Positions 5,080-11,629 of a stretch of 11,629 nucleotides of DNA are shown here, piece by piece. The DNA is taken from the NCBI GenBank assembly GCA_040384645.1, contig JAZKIX010000117.1, forward strand, positions 1-11,629. The letters are read 5' to 3'. The position numbers were made by a program, and so were the translations under genes. Below the pieces are notes generated by a model that was not told the origin of the DNA, did not search any database, and was given only the letters and a program-made list of their open reading frames with translations. The DNA comes from JAZKIX01 sp040384645. GTDB lineage: Bacteria; Pseudomonadota; Gammaproteobacteria; Burkholderiales; Burkholderiaceae_D. The first letter of the stretch is position 1. Each line of letters begins with the position of its first letter.

Positions 5080-7890
5080 TTACTTCTTATTCGCTCCTGC
5101 CATCAAAATCATTTGCTTCAATTCCGGCACGCAAGAACCGCAACTGGTGCCGCATTTCAGCGTGGCTTGCAGTGAGGCCAGCACCGCTTCCGGTGGGCCG
5201 GACAGCGTGCCGAGTGTGGTATTGATTTGCGATTCGGCCACATTCAGGCAATTGCAGACAATCCGTCCGCGTGGCTTGAATCCTTCCGGCGCTTTGGTAC
5301 TGGGCTTGAGCAACATGCGCCCCAAGGCAGCCACCGGCAATTCGCCTTCCAGGTACTCCCTGAGCCAGTGTTCAGCTGTCATATCGCCGGCCAATGAGAC
5401 GGCGGCCAACTTGCCGTCTTGCACCCTGATATGGCGCGCATTGCCGCGCTTGGTATCGTCGTAGCGCAACACGCTGATACCTTCGATGCCGAAGCGGATT
5501 TCAATCTCTTTGATCAAGTCGGCTGCGGCTGGATAATCGTCGGCGGCGCGGAACAGGACGCCGACTTTTTCACGCCCGAACAAGGTACAGGCGGCATAGG
5601 CGAAGCGTCGCATATATGGCCGCAGCGCCGCTTGCAAGACCAGCGCTCGCGCCGGATCGACCCAGCCGAAGACCACGAACCGCCAGGGCAATTCGGCCTT
5701 CAAGATCTTCACCGCTGCGTGTTTCAATTCCGGCTGTTTGGAACTTGGATCGAAGGTCGGCAAAGTCATCGCATTAACGCCGTAACTAGCACCGCCATCG
5801 CGTCCACGACCGGAGACATATTCCTCGCCCCAGTGCATGGCAATGAAAGCCTGACTGGCGCGCATATCGTCGCCAGCGACCGCCGGCAAAATTTGCGAGC
5901 CGCGTTTGCTGGTGACATGCACCAGGTCGCCGGCTTGAATTGCGCGCCGCTCCATATCGCTACGCGACATGACCACCGATGGCTCGGCAGCGTGCGCAAA
6001 CAGCTGCGCCACGGTACCGGTGCGGCTCATGCCATGCCATTGATCGCGCAGACGGCCGGTGTTCAGATGGAAAGGGAAACGGGCATCGACCGGCTCGGCC
6101 ACCGGCTTGTAAGGCGTGTTGACAAATTTGGCGCGACCGCTGGCGGTGGGGAAAATGCCGTCTTCATACAAACGCGCTTTGCCGCTGCTGGCACCTTCCG
6201 GGTAGGGCCACTGCTGCGGCCCCTGTTCTTCCAATATTTTGAATGACAGGCCGGTGATATCGAGGTCGCGGCCACGGGTCGATTCGCGATGTTCGTTCCA
6301 GATGTCTTCGGTGCTGGCAAACGGAAACAGGCTGCGCGTTTTGTCCAGTAAAGGTTCAAGCTTGCGGGCAAAATCGTTGACGATTTCCCAGTCGTGGCGG
6401 GTTTCGCCGGGTTTCGGCAAGACTGATTTAAAGCGCGTGATGCGGCGTTCTGAATTGGTGACCGTGCCTTCTTTTTCAGCCCAGGTGGTGGCTGGCAACA
6501 AGACGTCGGCATAGGCTGCAGTCGCGGTGGTTTTATAGGCTTCTTGCACGATCACCAGCTCGGCTTTTTCCAAGGCTTCGCGGATCAGTTTTTGCTCTGG
6601 CATCGATTGCGCCGGGTTGGTGCAGGCTATCCATATAATTTTGATTTCGCCAGTGCGCACCGCCTCGAACATTTCGACCGCGGTCTTGCCGGGGGTGGCC
6701 GGCACGTCGTCGATACCCCACAGTTTTGCTACTTCGGCCCTATGTTCCGGGTTGGCCAAATCGCGGTGCGCCGACAAAAGATTGGCCATGCCGCCCACTT
6801 CGCGCCCGCCCATTGCATTGGGCTGACCGGTCAGGGAAAACGGCCCGGCGCCAACTTTACCGATCTGATGGGTGGCCAGATGCAGGTTAATTAACGCAGC
6901 GTTTTTATCAGTGCCGTGCGCGGATTGATTCAAGCCCTGGCAATACATGGACAGTGTGGCCTTCGACTGGCCAAACCAGCGCGCTGCAGTGACCAGATCG
7001 GCCTCGGCAATGCCGCACAGATCGGCCACGTATTTAGGCGTGTATTCGCGCACGGTTTGCTTAAGCGCGGCAAAACCTTCGGTATGGGCTTCGATGTACG
7101 CGCTGTCGATCAAGTCTTCCCACAGGCAGATATGCAACATGCCATTGAACAGCGCGACGTCGGTGCCAGGCAAGATCGGCAAGAACAGATCCGCCTCGCG
7201 CGCAGTGTCGGTGCGGCGCGGATCGGCCACGATAATTTTCAGGTGAGGATTTTTCTTGCGGGCATCGTCGATGCGGCGATACAGGATCGGATGCGCGTAG
7301 GCGGTGTTGGAGCCGACAATAAAAATCACGCTGGCATGATCAATATCGTCGTAACACGCCGGCGGTGCATCGGCGCCCAGCGTCTGCTTGTAACCGGCCA
7401 CTGCGCTCGACATGCACAGGCGCGAATTGGTGTCGACGTTATTGGTGCCGATCAAACCTTTGGCCAACTTATTAAAGACGTAATAATCTTCCGTCAGCAA
7501 TTGGCCGGACAGATAGAACGCCACACTATCGGGGCCATGCCGGCGGATGGTATCGGCGAATTTCTCCGCCATGAAATCGAGCGTATCGTCCCACGAGGCA
7601 CGTGCCAGGTGGTCGCCACGTTTAGTACGCATTGCTGGAAATAGCGCCCGCACTTGCTGCTGCAGCAGCGGCGCCGCGCTCAGATGCAGGGTGCTGCCCT
7701 TGGTGCAAAGTCGGCCGAAATTGGCAGGATGATCTGGGTCGCCGCGCACGCCGGTGACTTTGACGCCATCGGATTCGATAATTACACCGCAACCGACGCC
7801 GCAATAACAGCAGGTGGCGCGGGTTTCATTGGCAGCCAGCAGATGCGCTTGAATGGCGTTGCTAGCTGGCGGTTCGATCACGGCACTCAT
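5080..7890 (-). CDS. nasA: Assimilatory nitrate reductase, molybdopterin catalytic subunit with C-terminal [2Fe-2S] domain
   Basis: This 936-residue cytoplasmic enzyme would reduce nitrate to nitrite for nitrogen assimilation. The N-terminal [4Fe-4S] ligands are C27-x2-C30-x3-C34-x27-C62, with the usual Lys64 after the last cysteine. The likely Mo-coordinating Cys159 lies in SRLCMSS. Bis-MGD binding motifs follow, including LNQSAHGTDKNAALINLHLAT and GQPNAMGGREVGGMANLL, and the C-terminal molybdopterin-binding domain starts near FHLNTGRLRDQWHGMSRTG. Residues about 735-830 are an extra segment found in this NasA type. A BFD-like [2Fe-2S] domain closes the protein (C879-x-C881 and C917-x2-C920). 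There is no Tat signal. The ATG at 7890 overlaps the nirD stop as ATGA, so translation is coupled and no separate ribosome site is needed. The likely donor is a ferredoxin or flavoprotein, possibly with NirD involved. Confidence 0.95.
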   Translation of the reverse strand: MSAVIEPPASNAIQAHLLAANETRATCCYCGVGCGVIIESDGVKVTGVRGDPDHPANFGRLCTKGSTLHLSAAPLLQQQVRALFPAMRTKRGDHLARASWDDTLDFMAEKFADTIRRHGPDSVAFYLSGQLLTEDYYVFNKLAKGLIGTNNVDTNSRLCMSSAVAGYKQTLGADAPPACYDDIDHASVIFIVGSNTAYAHPILYRRIDDARKKNPHLKIIVADPRRTDTAREADLFLPILPGTDVALFNGMLHICLWEDLIDSAYIEAHTEGFAALKQTVREYTPKYVADLCGIAEADLVTAARWFGQSKATLSMYCQGLNQSAHGTDKNAALINLHLATHQIGKVGAGPFSLTGQPNAMGGREVGGMANLLSAHRDLANPEHRAEVAKLWGIDDVPATPGKTAVEMFEAVRTGEIKIIWIACTNPAQSMPEQKLIREALEKAELVIVQEAYKTTATAAYADVLLPATTWAEKEGTVTNSERRITRFKSVLPKPGETRHDWEIVNDFARKLEPLLDKTRSLFPFASTEDIWNEHRESTRGRDLDITGLSFKILEEQGPQQWPYPEGASSGKARLYEDGIFPTASGRAKFVNTPYKPVAEPVDARFPFHLNTGRLRDQWHGMSRTGTVAQLFAHAAEPSVVMSRSDMERRAIQAGDLVHVTSKRGSQILPAVAGDDMRASQAFIAMHWGEEYVSGRGRDGGASYGVNAMTLPTFDPSSKQPELKHAAVKILKAELPWRFVVFGWVDPARALVLQAALRPYMRRFAYAACTLFGREKVGVLFRAADDYPAAADLIKEIEIRFGIEGISVLRYDDTKRGNARHIRVQDGKLAAVSLAGDMTAEHWLREYLEGELPVAALGRMLLKPSTKAPEGFKPRGRIVCNCLNVAESQINTTLGTLSGPPEAVLASLQATLKCGTSCGSCVPELKQMILMAGANKK

Positions 7891-8240
7891 GACACATCTG
7901 GCGCGAGAGCCAGGGTAGCTACTTCATGGGCATCGAGATAGACCTGGCCGTCTTCCAGTTTCACGCTAAATTTCAGGGCGCAGCCGACATCGGGCGAAAC
8001 GGCGCAACCGGTTTGCAATTCAATCTGCCAGTTGTGCAGCGGACAAGCAACTTTTTCGCCAAACACGATGCCCTGCGACAGCGGCCCGCCCTTGTGCGGG
8101 CATTTGTCGAGCAAGGCAAACACCTTGTCGTCGCCATTGCGAAAAATCGCAACCGGCACGCCGACCGCCCGTTGCACCACGCGCGCGCCGAGCACGGGAA
8201 TATCGTTGAGCTGGCAAACTGCTTTCCATTGTTGGGACAT
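7887..8240 (-). CDS. nirD: Nitrite reductase small subunit-like Rieske protein
   Basis: This 117-residue protein has a Rieske-type fold. Its N-terminal strand MSQQWKAVCQLNDIP is typical of the NADH-dependent nitrite reductase small subunit. Both halves of the [2Fe-2S] ligand set are present: C-x-H in CPHKGGPLS and C-x2-H in CPLHNW. The E. coli NirD, by contrast, lacks these ligands, so this copy can plausibly carry electrons. I start at the ATG at 8240 because AAGGA lies 6 nt upstream; an upstream in-frame ATG at 8294 would add an unlikely 18-residue tail. The gene overlaps nasA by the ATGA junction. No nirB is adjacent: the next gene upstream belongs to a different, terminated unit. It may pair with a distant NirB or serve NasA as an electron-transfer partner. 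Confidence 0.9.
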   Translation of the reverse strand: MSQQWKAVCQLNDIPVLGARVVQRAVGVPVAIFRNGDDKVFALLDKCPHKGGPLSQGIVFGEKVACPLHNWQIELQTGCAVSPDVGCALKFSVKLEDGQVYLDAHEVATLALAPDVS

Positions 8241-8246
8241 GGGATT

Positions 8247-8251
8247 TCCTT
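8247..8251 (-). promoter_or_regulatory. Ribosome binding site deciding the nirD start
   Basis: AAGGA on the minus strand, 6 nt before the ATG at 8240, within AAAAAGGAAATCCC. It supports the shorter 117-residue NirD over the ATG at 8294. Confidence 0.7.
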
Positions 8252-8346
8252 TTTGAGATTTGTCGGTTGCTGGCGGGATGTGCTGCAATGCCATGAAGTA
8301 AGCCGTATTTTATCGCGCCATGACAAAATAACGCTCCGACCCTATC

Positions 8347-8374
8347 CGCATGGCACAAAGCCAGGCTCCATGCG
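8347..8374 (-). promoter_or_regulatory. Hairpin in the nirD-nasA leader
   Basis: A perfect 7-bp stem, CGCATGG (8347-8353) with CCATGCG (8368-8374), encloses a 14-nt loop and lies directly downstream, in transcription sense, of the palindrome. If transcription starts at or before the palindrome, this is the first structure in a roughly 140-nt leader. No T-run follows, so it is not an attenuator on its own. Its role is unknown. Confidence 0.4.
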
Positions 8375-8376
8375 CC

Positions 8377-8453
8377 ATTTAATACTGGGTGCAGTATTAA
8401 ATTTGATGCAATCAAAACGAGCGGATAAGGGTTGTTTTTTGCATATACCCCCC
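8377..8453 (-). promoter_or_regulatory. Composite regulatory module upstream of nirD-nasA (copy A)
   Basis: Plus-strand positions 8377-8402 form a perfect 11-bp inverted repeat, ATTTAATACTG-GGTG-CAGTATTAAAT. After CAGTATTAAA (ending 8401) come exactly 39 nt, then GCATATACCCCCC at 8441-8453. The distal box differs by one base from the copy before ybiB, and the 39-nt spacing is identical. Within the spacer, columns reading CCGC and TT(G/C)ATTG on the minus strand are also shared. The proximal palindrome ends about 140 nt before the nirD ATG. No sigma-54 GG-N10-GC signature could be placed. The regulator is unknown. The position between the upstream terminator and nirD supports a promoter role. 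Confidence 0.75.
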
Positions 8454-8503
8454 TATTTTTACGTAAATATTGCCGTACCCCGTCATTACAACCGATCCAG
8501 ATA

Positions 8504-8539
8504 GAAAAAGCCGCTGGGATCAATCGACCCGAGCGGCTT
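8504..8539 (-). terminator. Rho-independent terminator of the molybdoenzyme operon
   Basis: On the minus strand a GC-rich stem AAGCCGCT...AGCGGCTT, extended internally by a further GGG/CCC pairing with one bulge, is followed by TTTTTC. It lies about 50 nt past the stop of the small hypothetical gene and separates that unit from the nirD-nasA promoter. On the plus strand only TTT follows, so it acts mainly in the minus direction. Confidence 0.8.
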
Positions 8540-8590
8540 TCTATGATGCTGGGCAACTAAGCCCTAAGCACTTTTTATTCCAGTCACAAT

Positions 8591-8971
8591 TTAATGCGTT
8601 TGCCCCACCTGCGGCGATTCGGTATTGGCGATCCATTCCCACCATTCGTGCTGGCCGTCGTCCTTTTGTTCTTGGGTGCGATAGATGCTCCAGGTCACTA
8701 AATAATCAGGGTTTTCGATATCGACGCCGGACGGCGCGTGCCGGTAATGACCAGGCGGCGCCTTGAACCACGCATCCAAGTTAGGCGGCACGATAAAGAC
8801 CGCCTGTTCGATGCTGGCATCGGTGTGGCGCAATTGCACCGAGATGCCGAGTTCGTAATCAACCTGCGTAACAGTGCCGGCATATTGCGATTGCTTTAGC
8901 AACTCGCCGTCCTTGTCGAAATAAGACAGGCCGATGACGCAGGTTTTTGTGAGTAAGTCTTCGAGCTGCAT
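8591..8971 (-). CDS. Small conserved-looking protein of unknown function in the molybdoenzyme operon
   Basis: This 126-residue soluble protein starts MQLEDLLTKTCVIGLSYFDK. Its first half (about residues 8-60) alternates hydrophobic and polar residues with YAGTVTQVDYELGISVQL, suggestive of a small beta-barrel. The second half is rich in aromatic residues (PPNLDAWFKAPPGHYR, YLVTWSIYR, HEWWEWI). There are no metal-binding motifs, signal peptide or membrane segment, and I do not recognise a named family. It is the last gene before the terminator and follows the ferredoxin/membrane-anchor fusion after 131 bp, so co-transcription is likely. The ATG at 8971 has no obvious ribosome site, and the end of an inverted repeat lies only 11 nt upstream, which could limit translation. 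An accessory role with the molybdoenzyme is inferred from position only. Confidence 0.72.
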   Translation of the reverse strand: MQLEDLLTKTCVIGLSYFDKDGELLKQSQYAGTVTQVDYELGISVQLRHTDASIEQAVFIVPPNLDAWFKAPPGHYRHAPSGVDIENPDYLVTWSIYRTQEQKDDGQHEWWEWIANTESPQVGQTH

Positions 8972-8982
8972 GGGGTAATGTA

Positions 8983-9062
8983 TTTATCCACGAAAGGCAC
9001 AAAAAACACGAAATAAAATCACTCTCGCTTTTTTCGTGCCTTTCGTGTCTTTCGTGGACAAA
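8983..9062. repeat. Imperfect intergenic inverted repeat with 9-bp internal direct repeats
   Basis: Arms 8983-9013 and 9032-9062 match at 26 of 31 positions around an 18-nt loop. The right arm contains three 9-bp units: TTCGTGCCT, TTCGTGTCT and TTCGTGGAC. All five mismatches are transitions; four of them would be G-U wobbles in minus-strand RNA. It occupies most of the gap between the ferredoxin/anchor fusion and the small hypothetical gene. It looks like a dispersed palindromic (REP-like) element or an mRNA stabiliser. Copy number elsewhere cannot be judged here. Confidence 0.7.
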
Positions 9063-9102
9063 ATTGGCTTTTTAACGGAATACAGGGAAATTTTTACTTC
9101 GA

Positions 9103-11130
9103 TCAATGCCGCAGCGGTGCCACACCCACTTGCGGCATATTTGCCAAGCCGATATCACGCGCATGATCTTCAAAGCCCTTGTTCTTCCAAAAGAAAGCGC
9201 CGGGCATGGTGGTCGGAATCACCAGCACGTAAAACAGGGCGCGGCTGATGACGCTGGTGGTCAGCAGGGTTGCGCCGACGATCGCCCAGCCGATCAGATT
9301 GATCACGCCCACATCGATACCGGCGGACATCGCCGTCAACAGGGCGCAAGCCAGCAGCAAATTCACGCCCAGCAGTACATTGCGCAACTGGAAAGTCTTA
9401 CCGAAAGTTGTGCTCTGGATGTAGTACGAAGCGCCGCCTTCGTGCTCGGCACGGCCCATGTCGCGGGCATGCGCCAAGTGGCCAACCGCTTCAATTACCA
9501 AACCAAGCGTCAGCACAATGGCGCACAAGGTGACAACCATTTGCACGCTCTCACCCGAAAAAGCCAGGGTAGGAATCACCACGGCGCCGGCCACCAGCGC
9601 ACCCAGCGACAGCATATTGCCAAAGAAGGCGGTGCCGACTTGCCAATGGTTCCAGAACGGACGGGCCTTGATGCGGTAGCAACGGTTCATGTAATACAGG
9701 CCGACCAGGCTAGCCGGAATCGCCAGGTAGCCGAACACGGTGGCGGCACGATTGGCGCTGGCGAGGCTGATCAGGCTGGTGATATCGCTGCCAAACAGGC
9801 TGCTGAACATGGCTTGCACCAGACTATTGGCGGGCAGGCTGAACAAGATATTCATGCCTAGGCCGGCCATGAAAATTGCAATGCCCAGACCTTCACGCGA
9901 TACTGGGGAATGGCGCAAATTGTTGAAGCCACGGTAGAAACGATGCGGTTTGCCCAAGTGCATGGTGGACATAAATAGGCCGAACGCGACCATCAAGAAG
10001 CACAGCAAGACCAGCGGTGCATACAGCGCCGATTGGCTAAAGCTGACAAACGATGCAATGCCCGCTTGCGCGGCCAAGAACGGCAAGGCAAATGCGCCCG
10101 CGGCAGCTTGTGCGCTCAGGGTGAATAGCACCAGCGGATTTTCTTTGGAGCTGAGACGCGCCATATTCCAATGTTTGGTCTGACCTCTTTTCTGGTCAAT
10201 CGCCGGGCGATAGCGACCGTCTTCATTCTTGTGATATTTCAGCGGCATCGAATCGGTGCGCTTCATTTCATCCGGCAAACGCTTGATTTGCTGGAAGCGG
10301 ATATTGGGCTGGGTGATTTCCGGTGACGGGAAACCCGGAATCTCGACCCGAGCCTGTTCGCGATTGCCGGGGATGTTTTCGATCACACCAAAGTCGAGCG
10401 CATTGCCGACGCAAGCCGAGACGCAAGCGGGCTTCAAGCCGACTTCAAGACGGTCGACGCACATATTGCATTTGGATACCTGGCCTTTGACCGGATCCAG
10501 TTGCGGCGCATTGTAGGGGCAAACCCAGGTGCAATAACCGCAGCCGAAACAGGTTTCAGGATCTTGCAATACCGCGCCGTATTCGACGTGCTTGGTGTAG
10601 GCGCGAGTTGGGCAACCTTTCAGGCACACCGGGTCGTCGCAGTGATTACAGGCCATTGAAATATTCATGCGCTTGTAATCGGGGAAGCTGCCACCCTCGA
10701 CATAGCCAACCGAACGGAAAGCCAGATGCGGCGGGTTGTCGTTCTTTTCGCTGCAAGCCGCTTCGCAGGCATGGCAACCGATGCAGTTGTCGGCGGTGAA
10801 GAAAAAGCCATGCTGCTTATTGCGGTTGGGGTTGCTGCCGACCGCCGGATTTTCATTGATGAACATTGAGCGGCCAACCGGCAGCTTGTTTTCGGTCAAT
10901 TGGATCAAGTCGATTTTTTTGCCATAGCGATTGGCATCCAGCATCACCTTGTCGTTCAAGAAGGCGTAAGGCTGTTCTTCGGTACGGATTTCCCAGATCG
11001 AACTGACGGTGCCGTCGGTGCCTTGCTTTGCGCCTGGCATCTGTGCCATGGCTTTGGTGCCGTCGCCGTTGGCGGTGCTCGGCGCGGTGACGGACTTGGG
11101 CCGGCTAAATTGTTTTTCTTCGGTGATCAT
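9103..11130 (-). CDS. Fused DmsB-type ferredoxin and DmsC-type membrane anchor of a molybdoenzyme
   Basis: This 675-residue protein would link the quinone pool to the catalytic subunit encoded just upstream. After a roughly 110-residue N-terminal extension, four [4Fe-4S] cysteine sets are visible: C116/119/122/126, C161/164/169/173, C194/197/200/204 and C221/224/236/240, in the DmsB order. A linker (about 245-330) leads to a DmsC-like domain (about 331-660) with roughly eight hydrophobic segments and the anchor signature STMHLGKPHRFYRGFNNLRH (about 388-407). DmsB and DmsC are usually separate proteins, so this is a gene fusion. No Tat or Sec signal precedes the ferredoxin, so the clusters probably face the cytoplasm. 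AGGA lies 6 nt before the ATG at 11130, and the gap to the upstream gene is 16 nt, so the two are one operon. Confidence 0.88.
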   Translation of the reverse strand: MITEEKQFSRPKSVTAPSTANGDGTKAMAQMPGAKQGTDGTVSSIWEIRTEEQPYAFLNDKVMLDANRYGKKIDLIQLTENKLPVGRSMFINENPAVGSNPNRNKQHGFFFTADNCIGCHACEAACSEKNDNPPHLAFRSVGYVEGGSFPDYKRMNISMACNHCDDPVCLKGCPTRAYTKHVEYGAVLQDPETCFGCGYCTWVCPYNAPQLDPVKGQVSKCNMCVDRLEVGLKPACVSACVGNALDFGVIENIPGNREQARVEIPGFPSPEITQPNIRFQQIKRLPDEMKRTDSMPLKYHKNEDGRYRPAIDQKRGQTKHWNMARLSSKENPLVLFTLSAQAAAGAFALPFLAAQAGIASFVSFSQSALYAPLVLLCFLMVAFGLFMSTMHLGKPHRFYRGFNNLRHSPVSREGLGIAIFMAGLGMNILFSLPANSLVQAMFSSLFGSDITSLISLASANRAATVFGYLAIPASLVGLYYMNRCYRIKARPFWNHWQVGTAFFGNMLSLGALVAGAVVIPTLAFSGESVQMVVTLCAIVLTLGLVIEAVGHLAHARDMGRAEHEGGASYYIQSTTFGKTFQLRNVLLGVNLLLACALLTAMSAGIDVGVINLIGWAIVGATLLTTSVISRALFYVLVIPTTMPGAFFWKNKGFEDHARDIGLANMPQVGVAPLRH

Positions 11131-11146
11131 TTTTTATCCTGGTCAA

Positions 11147-11629
11147 TTAAAACGCACGGCGCTCAAGATTCAGGCGGGCGGCTTCTTGTTGATCGATATG
11201 TTCTACCCGCACCGCGTTTTGTTTGAACGCAGGCTGGCGCGAATGCGGGTCGAGCAAGCCCAGCGTCAAGCGATTGACGCAATCGTGAAAATGGAAAGGG
11301 ATAAACACCATATCGCGACCGACCCGGTGCGTCAGTTGCACCATCACCACGGCATCACCACGCCGGCTGACCAGACGCACATAACTCTGGTGCTGGACAC
11401 CTAATTCTTCGGCGGCGTCGGGATTCATTTCCATATACGGCGTCGGGCTGAATTTATTGCAATTGCCGATCTTGCCGGTACGGGTGCGGGTGTGGAAATG
11501 CTCGACCACGCGGCCGGAATTAAGCCAGAACGGATATTCTGGATCGGGACATTCGTTGTTATTGACGAAGCGCACCGGGATCAGGTTGGCGCGCCCATCG
11601 GGGGTCTGGAATACGCCGTTGGTGTACAG
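11147..11629 (-). CDS. Molybdopterin oxidoreductase catalytic subunit, C-terminal fragment (N-terminus outside window)
   Basis: The 160 visible codons are the C-terminal molybdopterin-dinucleotide-binding domain of a NapA/NasA/formate-dehydrogenase-type enzyme. Key features are LYTNGVFQTPDGRANLIP at the edge, LNSGRVVEHFHTRTRTGKIG, the EMNPDAAEELGV segment and VRLVSRRGDAVV. VFIPFHFHDCVNRLT then precedes DPHSRQPAFKQNAVRVE. The frame is open to the right edge. A GTG at 11575 is only an internal codon, not the start. It is distinct from the NasA encoded at 5080-7890, so the region has two molybdoenzymes. The stop lies 16 nt before the ferredoxin/anchor fusion, indicating a catalytic/electron-transfer/anchor operon. 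The substrate cannot be fixed from this fragment. Nitrate is plausible given the HFHTRT and NKFSP context and the neighbours, but this is inference. Confidence 0.88.
   Translation of the reverse strand: MYTNGVFQTPDGRANLIPVRFVNNNECPDPEYPFWLNSGRVVEHFHTRTRTGKIGNCNKFSPTPYMEMNPDAAEELGVQHQSYVRLVSRRGDAVVMVQLTHRVGRDMVFIPFHFHDCVNRLTLGLLDPHSRQPAFKQNAVRVEHIDQQEAARLNLERRAF

Noticed and set aside
5419..6246. Long plus-strand open frame (275 codons) antisense to nasA
   Set aside because: It is a shadow of the GC-rich nasA codons, with no protein motifs and no ribosome site. NasA on the other strand is unambiguous.
6916..7644. Plus-strand open frame of 242 codons antisense to nasA
   Set aside because: The same shadow effect applies; the composition is rich in low-complexity Arg/Gln/His and shows no recognisable family.
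8303..8311. CCGTATTTT shared by both leaders (also at 1616-1624)
   Set aside because: It is only a 9-mer, at a different distance from the palindrome in each case, so it may be chance in AT-rich leader DNA.
8341..8374. Possible sigma-54 promoter (TGGC...TGC) before nirD
   Set aside because: The GG and GC are 11 nt apart instead of 10, and no other GG-N10-GC could be found.
8406..8420. FNR-like TTTGAT-TGC-ATCAAA palindrome within the spacer of copy A
   Set aside because: The FNR/Anr consensus needs a 4-nt centre (TTGAT-N4-ATCAA). Here it is 3 nt, and the symmetry is not kept in the copy upstream of ybiB.
8020..8556. Minus-strand open frame of 178 codons spanning the nirD promoter
   Set aside because: It overlaps nirD in another frame, crosses the terminator and regulatory module, and shows no protein features.
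8983..9062. CRISPR-like reading of the TTCGTG repeats
   Set aside because: The units are 9 bp, contiguous, without spacers, and form one arm of a hairpin.

Overview
The window reads as chromosomal DNA of a betaproteobacterium, most likely Burkholderiales/Oxalobacteraceae. This is inferred from the protein style and from the grouping of nasA, nirD, cobA and ybiB; no rRNA or other marker is present to confirm it. All genes I support lie on the minus strand, so transcription runs from high to low coordinates. The theme is nitrate/nitrite assimilation and molybdoenzymes, interrupted by an accessory segment.

In the direction of transcription, the right-hand block (11629 to about 8504) holds the C-terminal end of a NapA/NasA-like molybdopterin oxidoreductase. 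Next comes a 675-residue fusion of a four-cluster ferredoxin (DmsB type) with a DmsC-type membrane anchor. A small conserved protein of unknown function follows, and the block ends at a good Rho-independent terminator (8504-8539). An imperfect inverted repeat with 9-bp internal direct repeats sits between the fusion and the small gene. The middle block (8503-5080) is a two-gene operon, nirD-nasA, joined by an ATGA stop/start overlap and preceded by a long leader with regulatory motifs. nirB is not next to nirD in this window.

The accessory block (5079-1772) contains an unrecognised AT-richer gene whose N-terminus is three tandem 35-residue repeats, followed by a 368-bp gap. It then has a secreted multidomain alpha/beta-hydrolase (signal peptide, InlB-type repeat domain, fibronectin III, esterase, beta-rich tail). 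The left block (about 1727-1) is ybiB overlapping cobA (SUMT). CobA makes the siroheme precursor needed by assimilatory nitrite reductase; its C-terminus runs off the window.

The most notable observation is a composite cis-element that occurs twice. On the minus strand it is a 13-bp box (12 of 13 bases identical), exactly 39 nt, then TTTAATACTG-N4-CAGTATT. One copy lies upstream of nirD-nasA and the other upstream of ybiB-cobA, which ties the two separated transcription units into one apparent regulon. I could not name the regulator.
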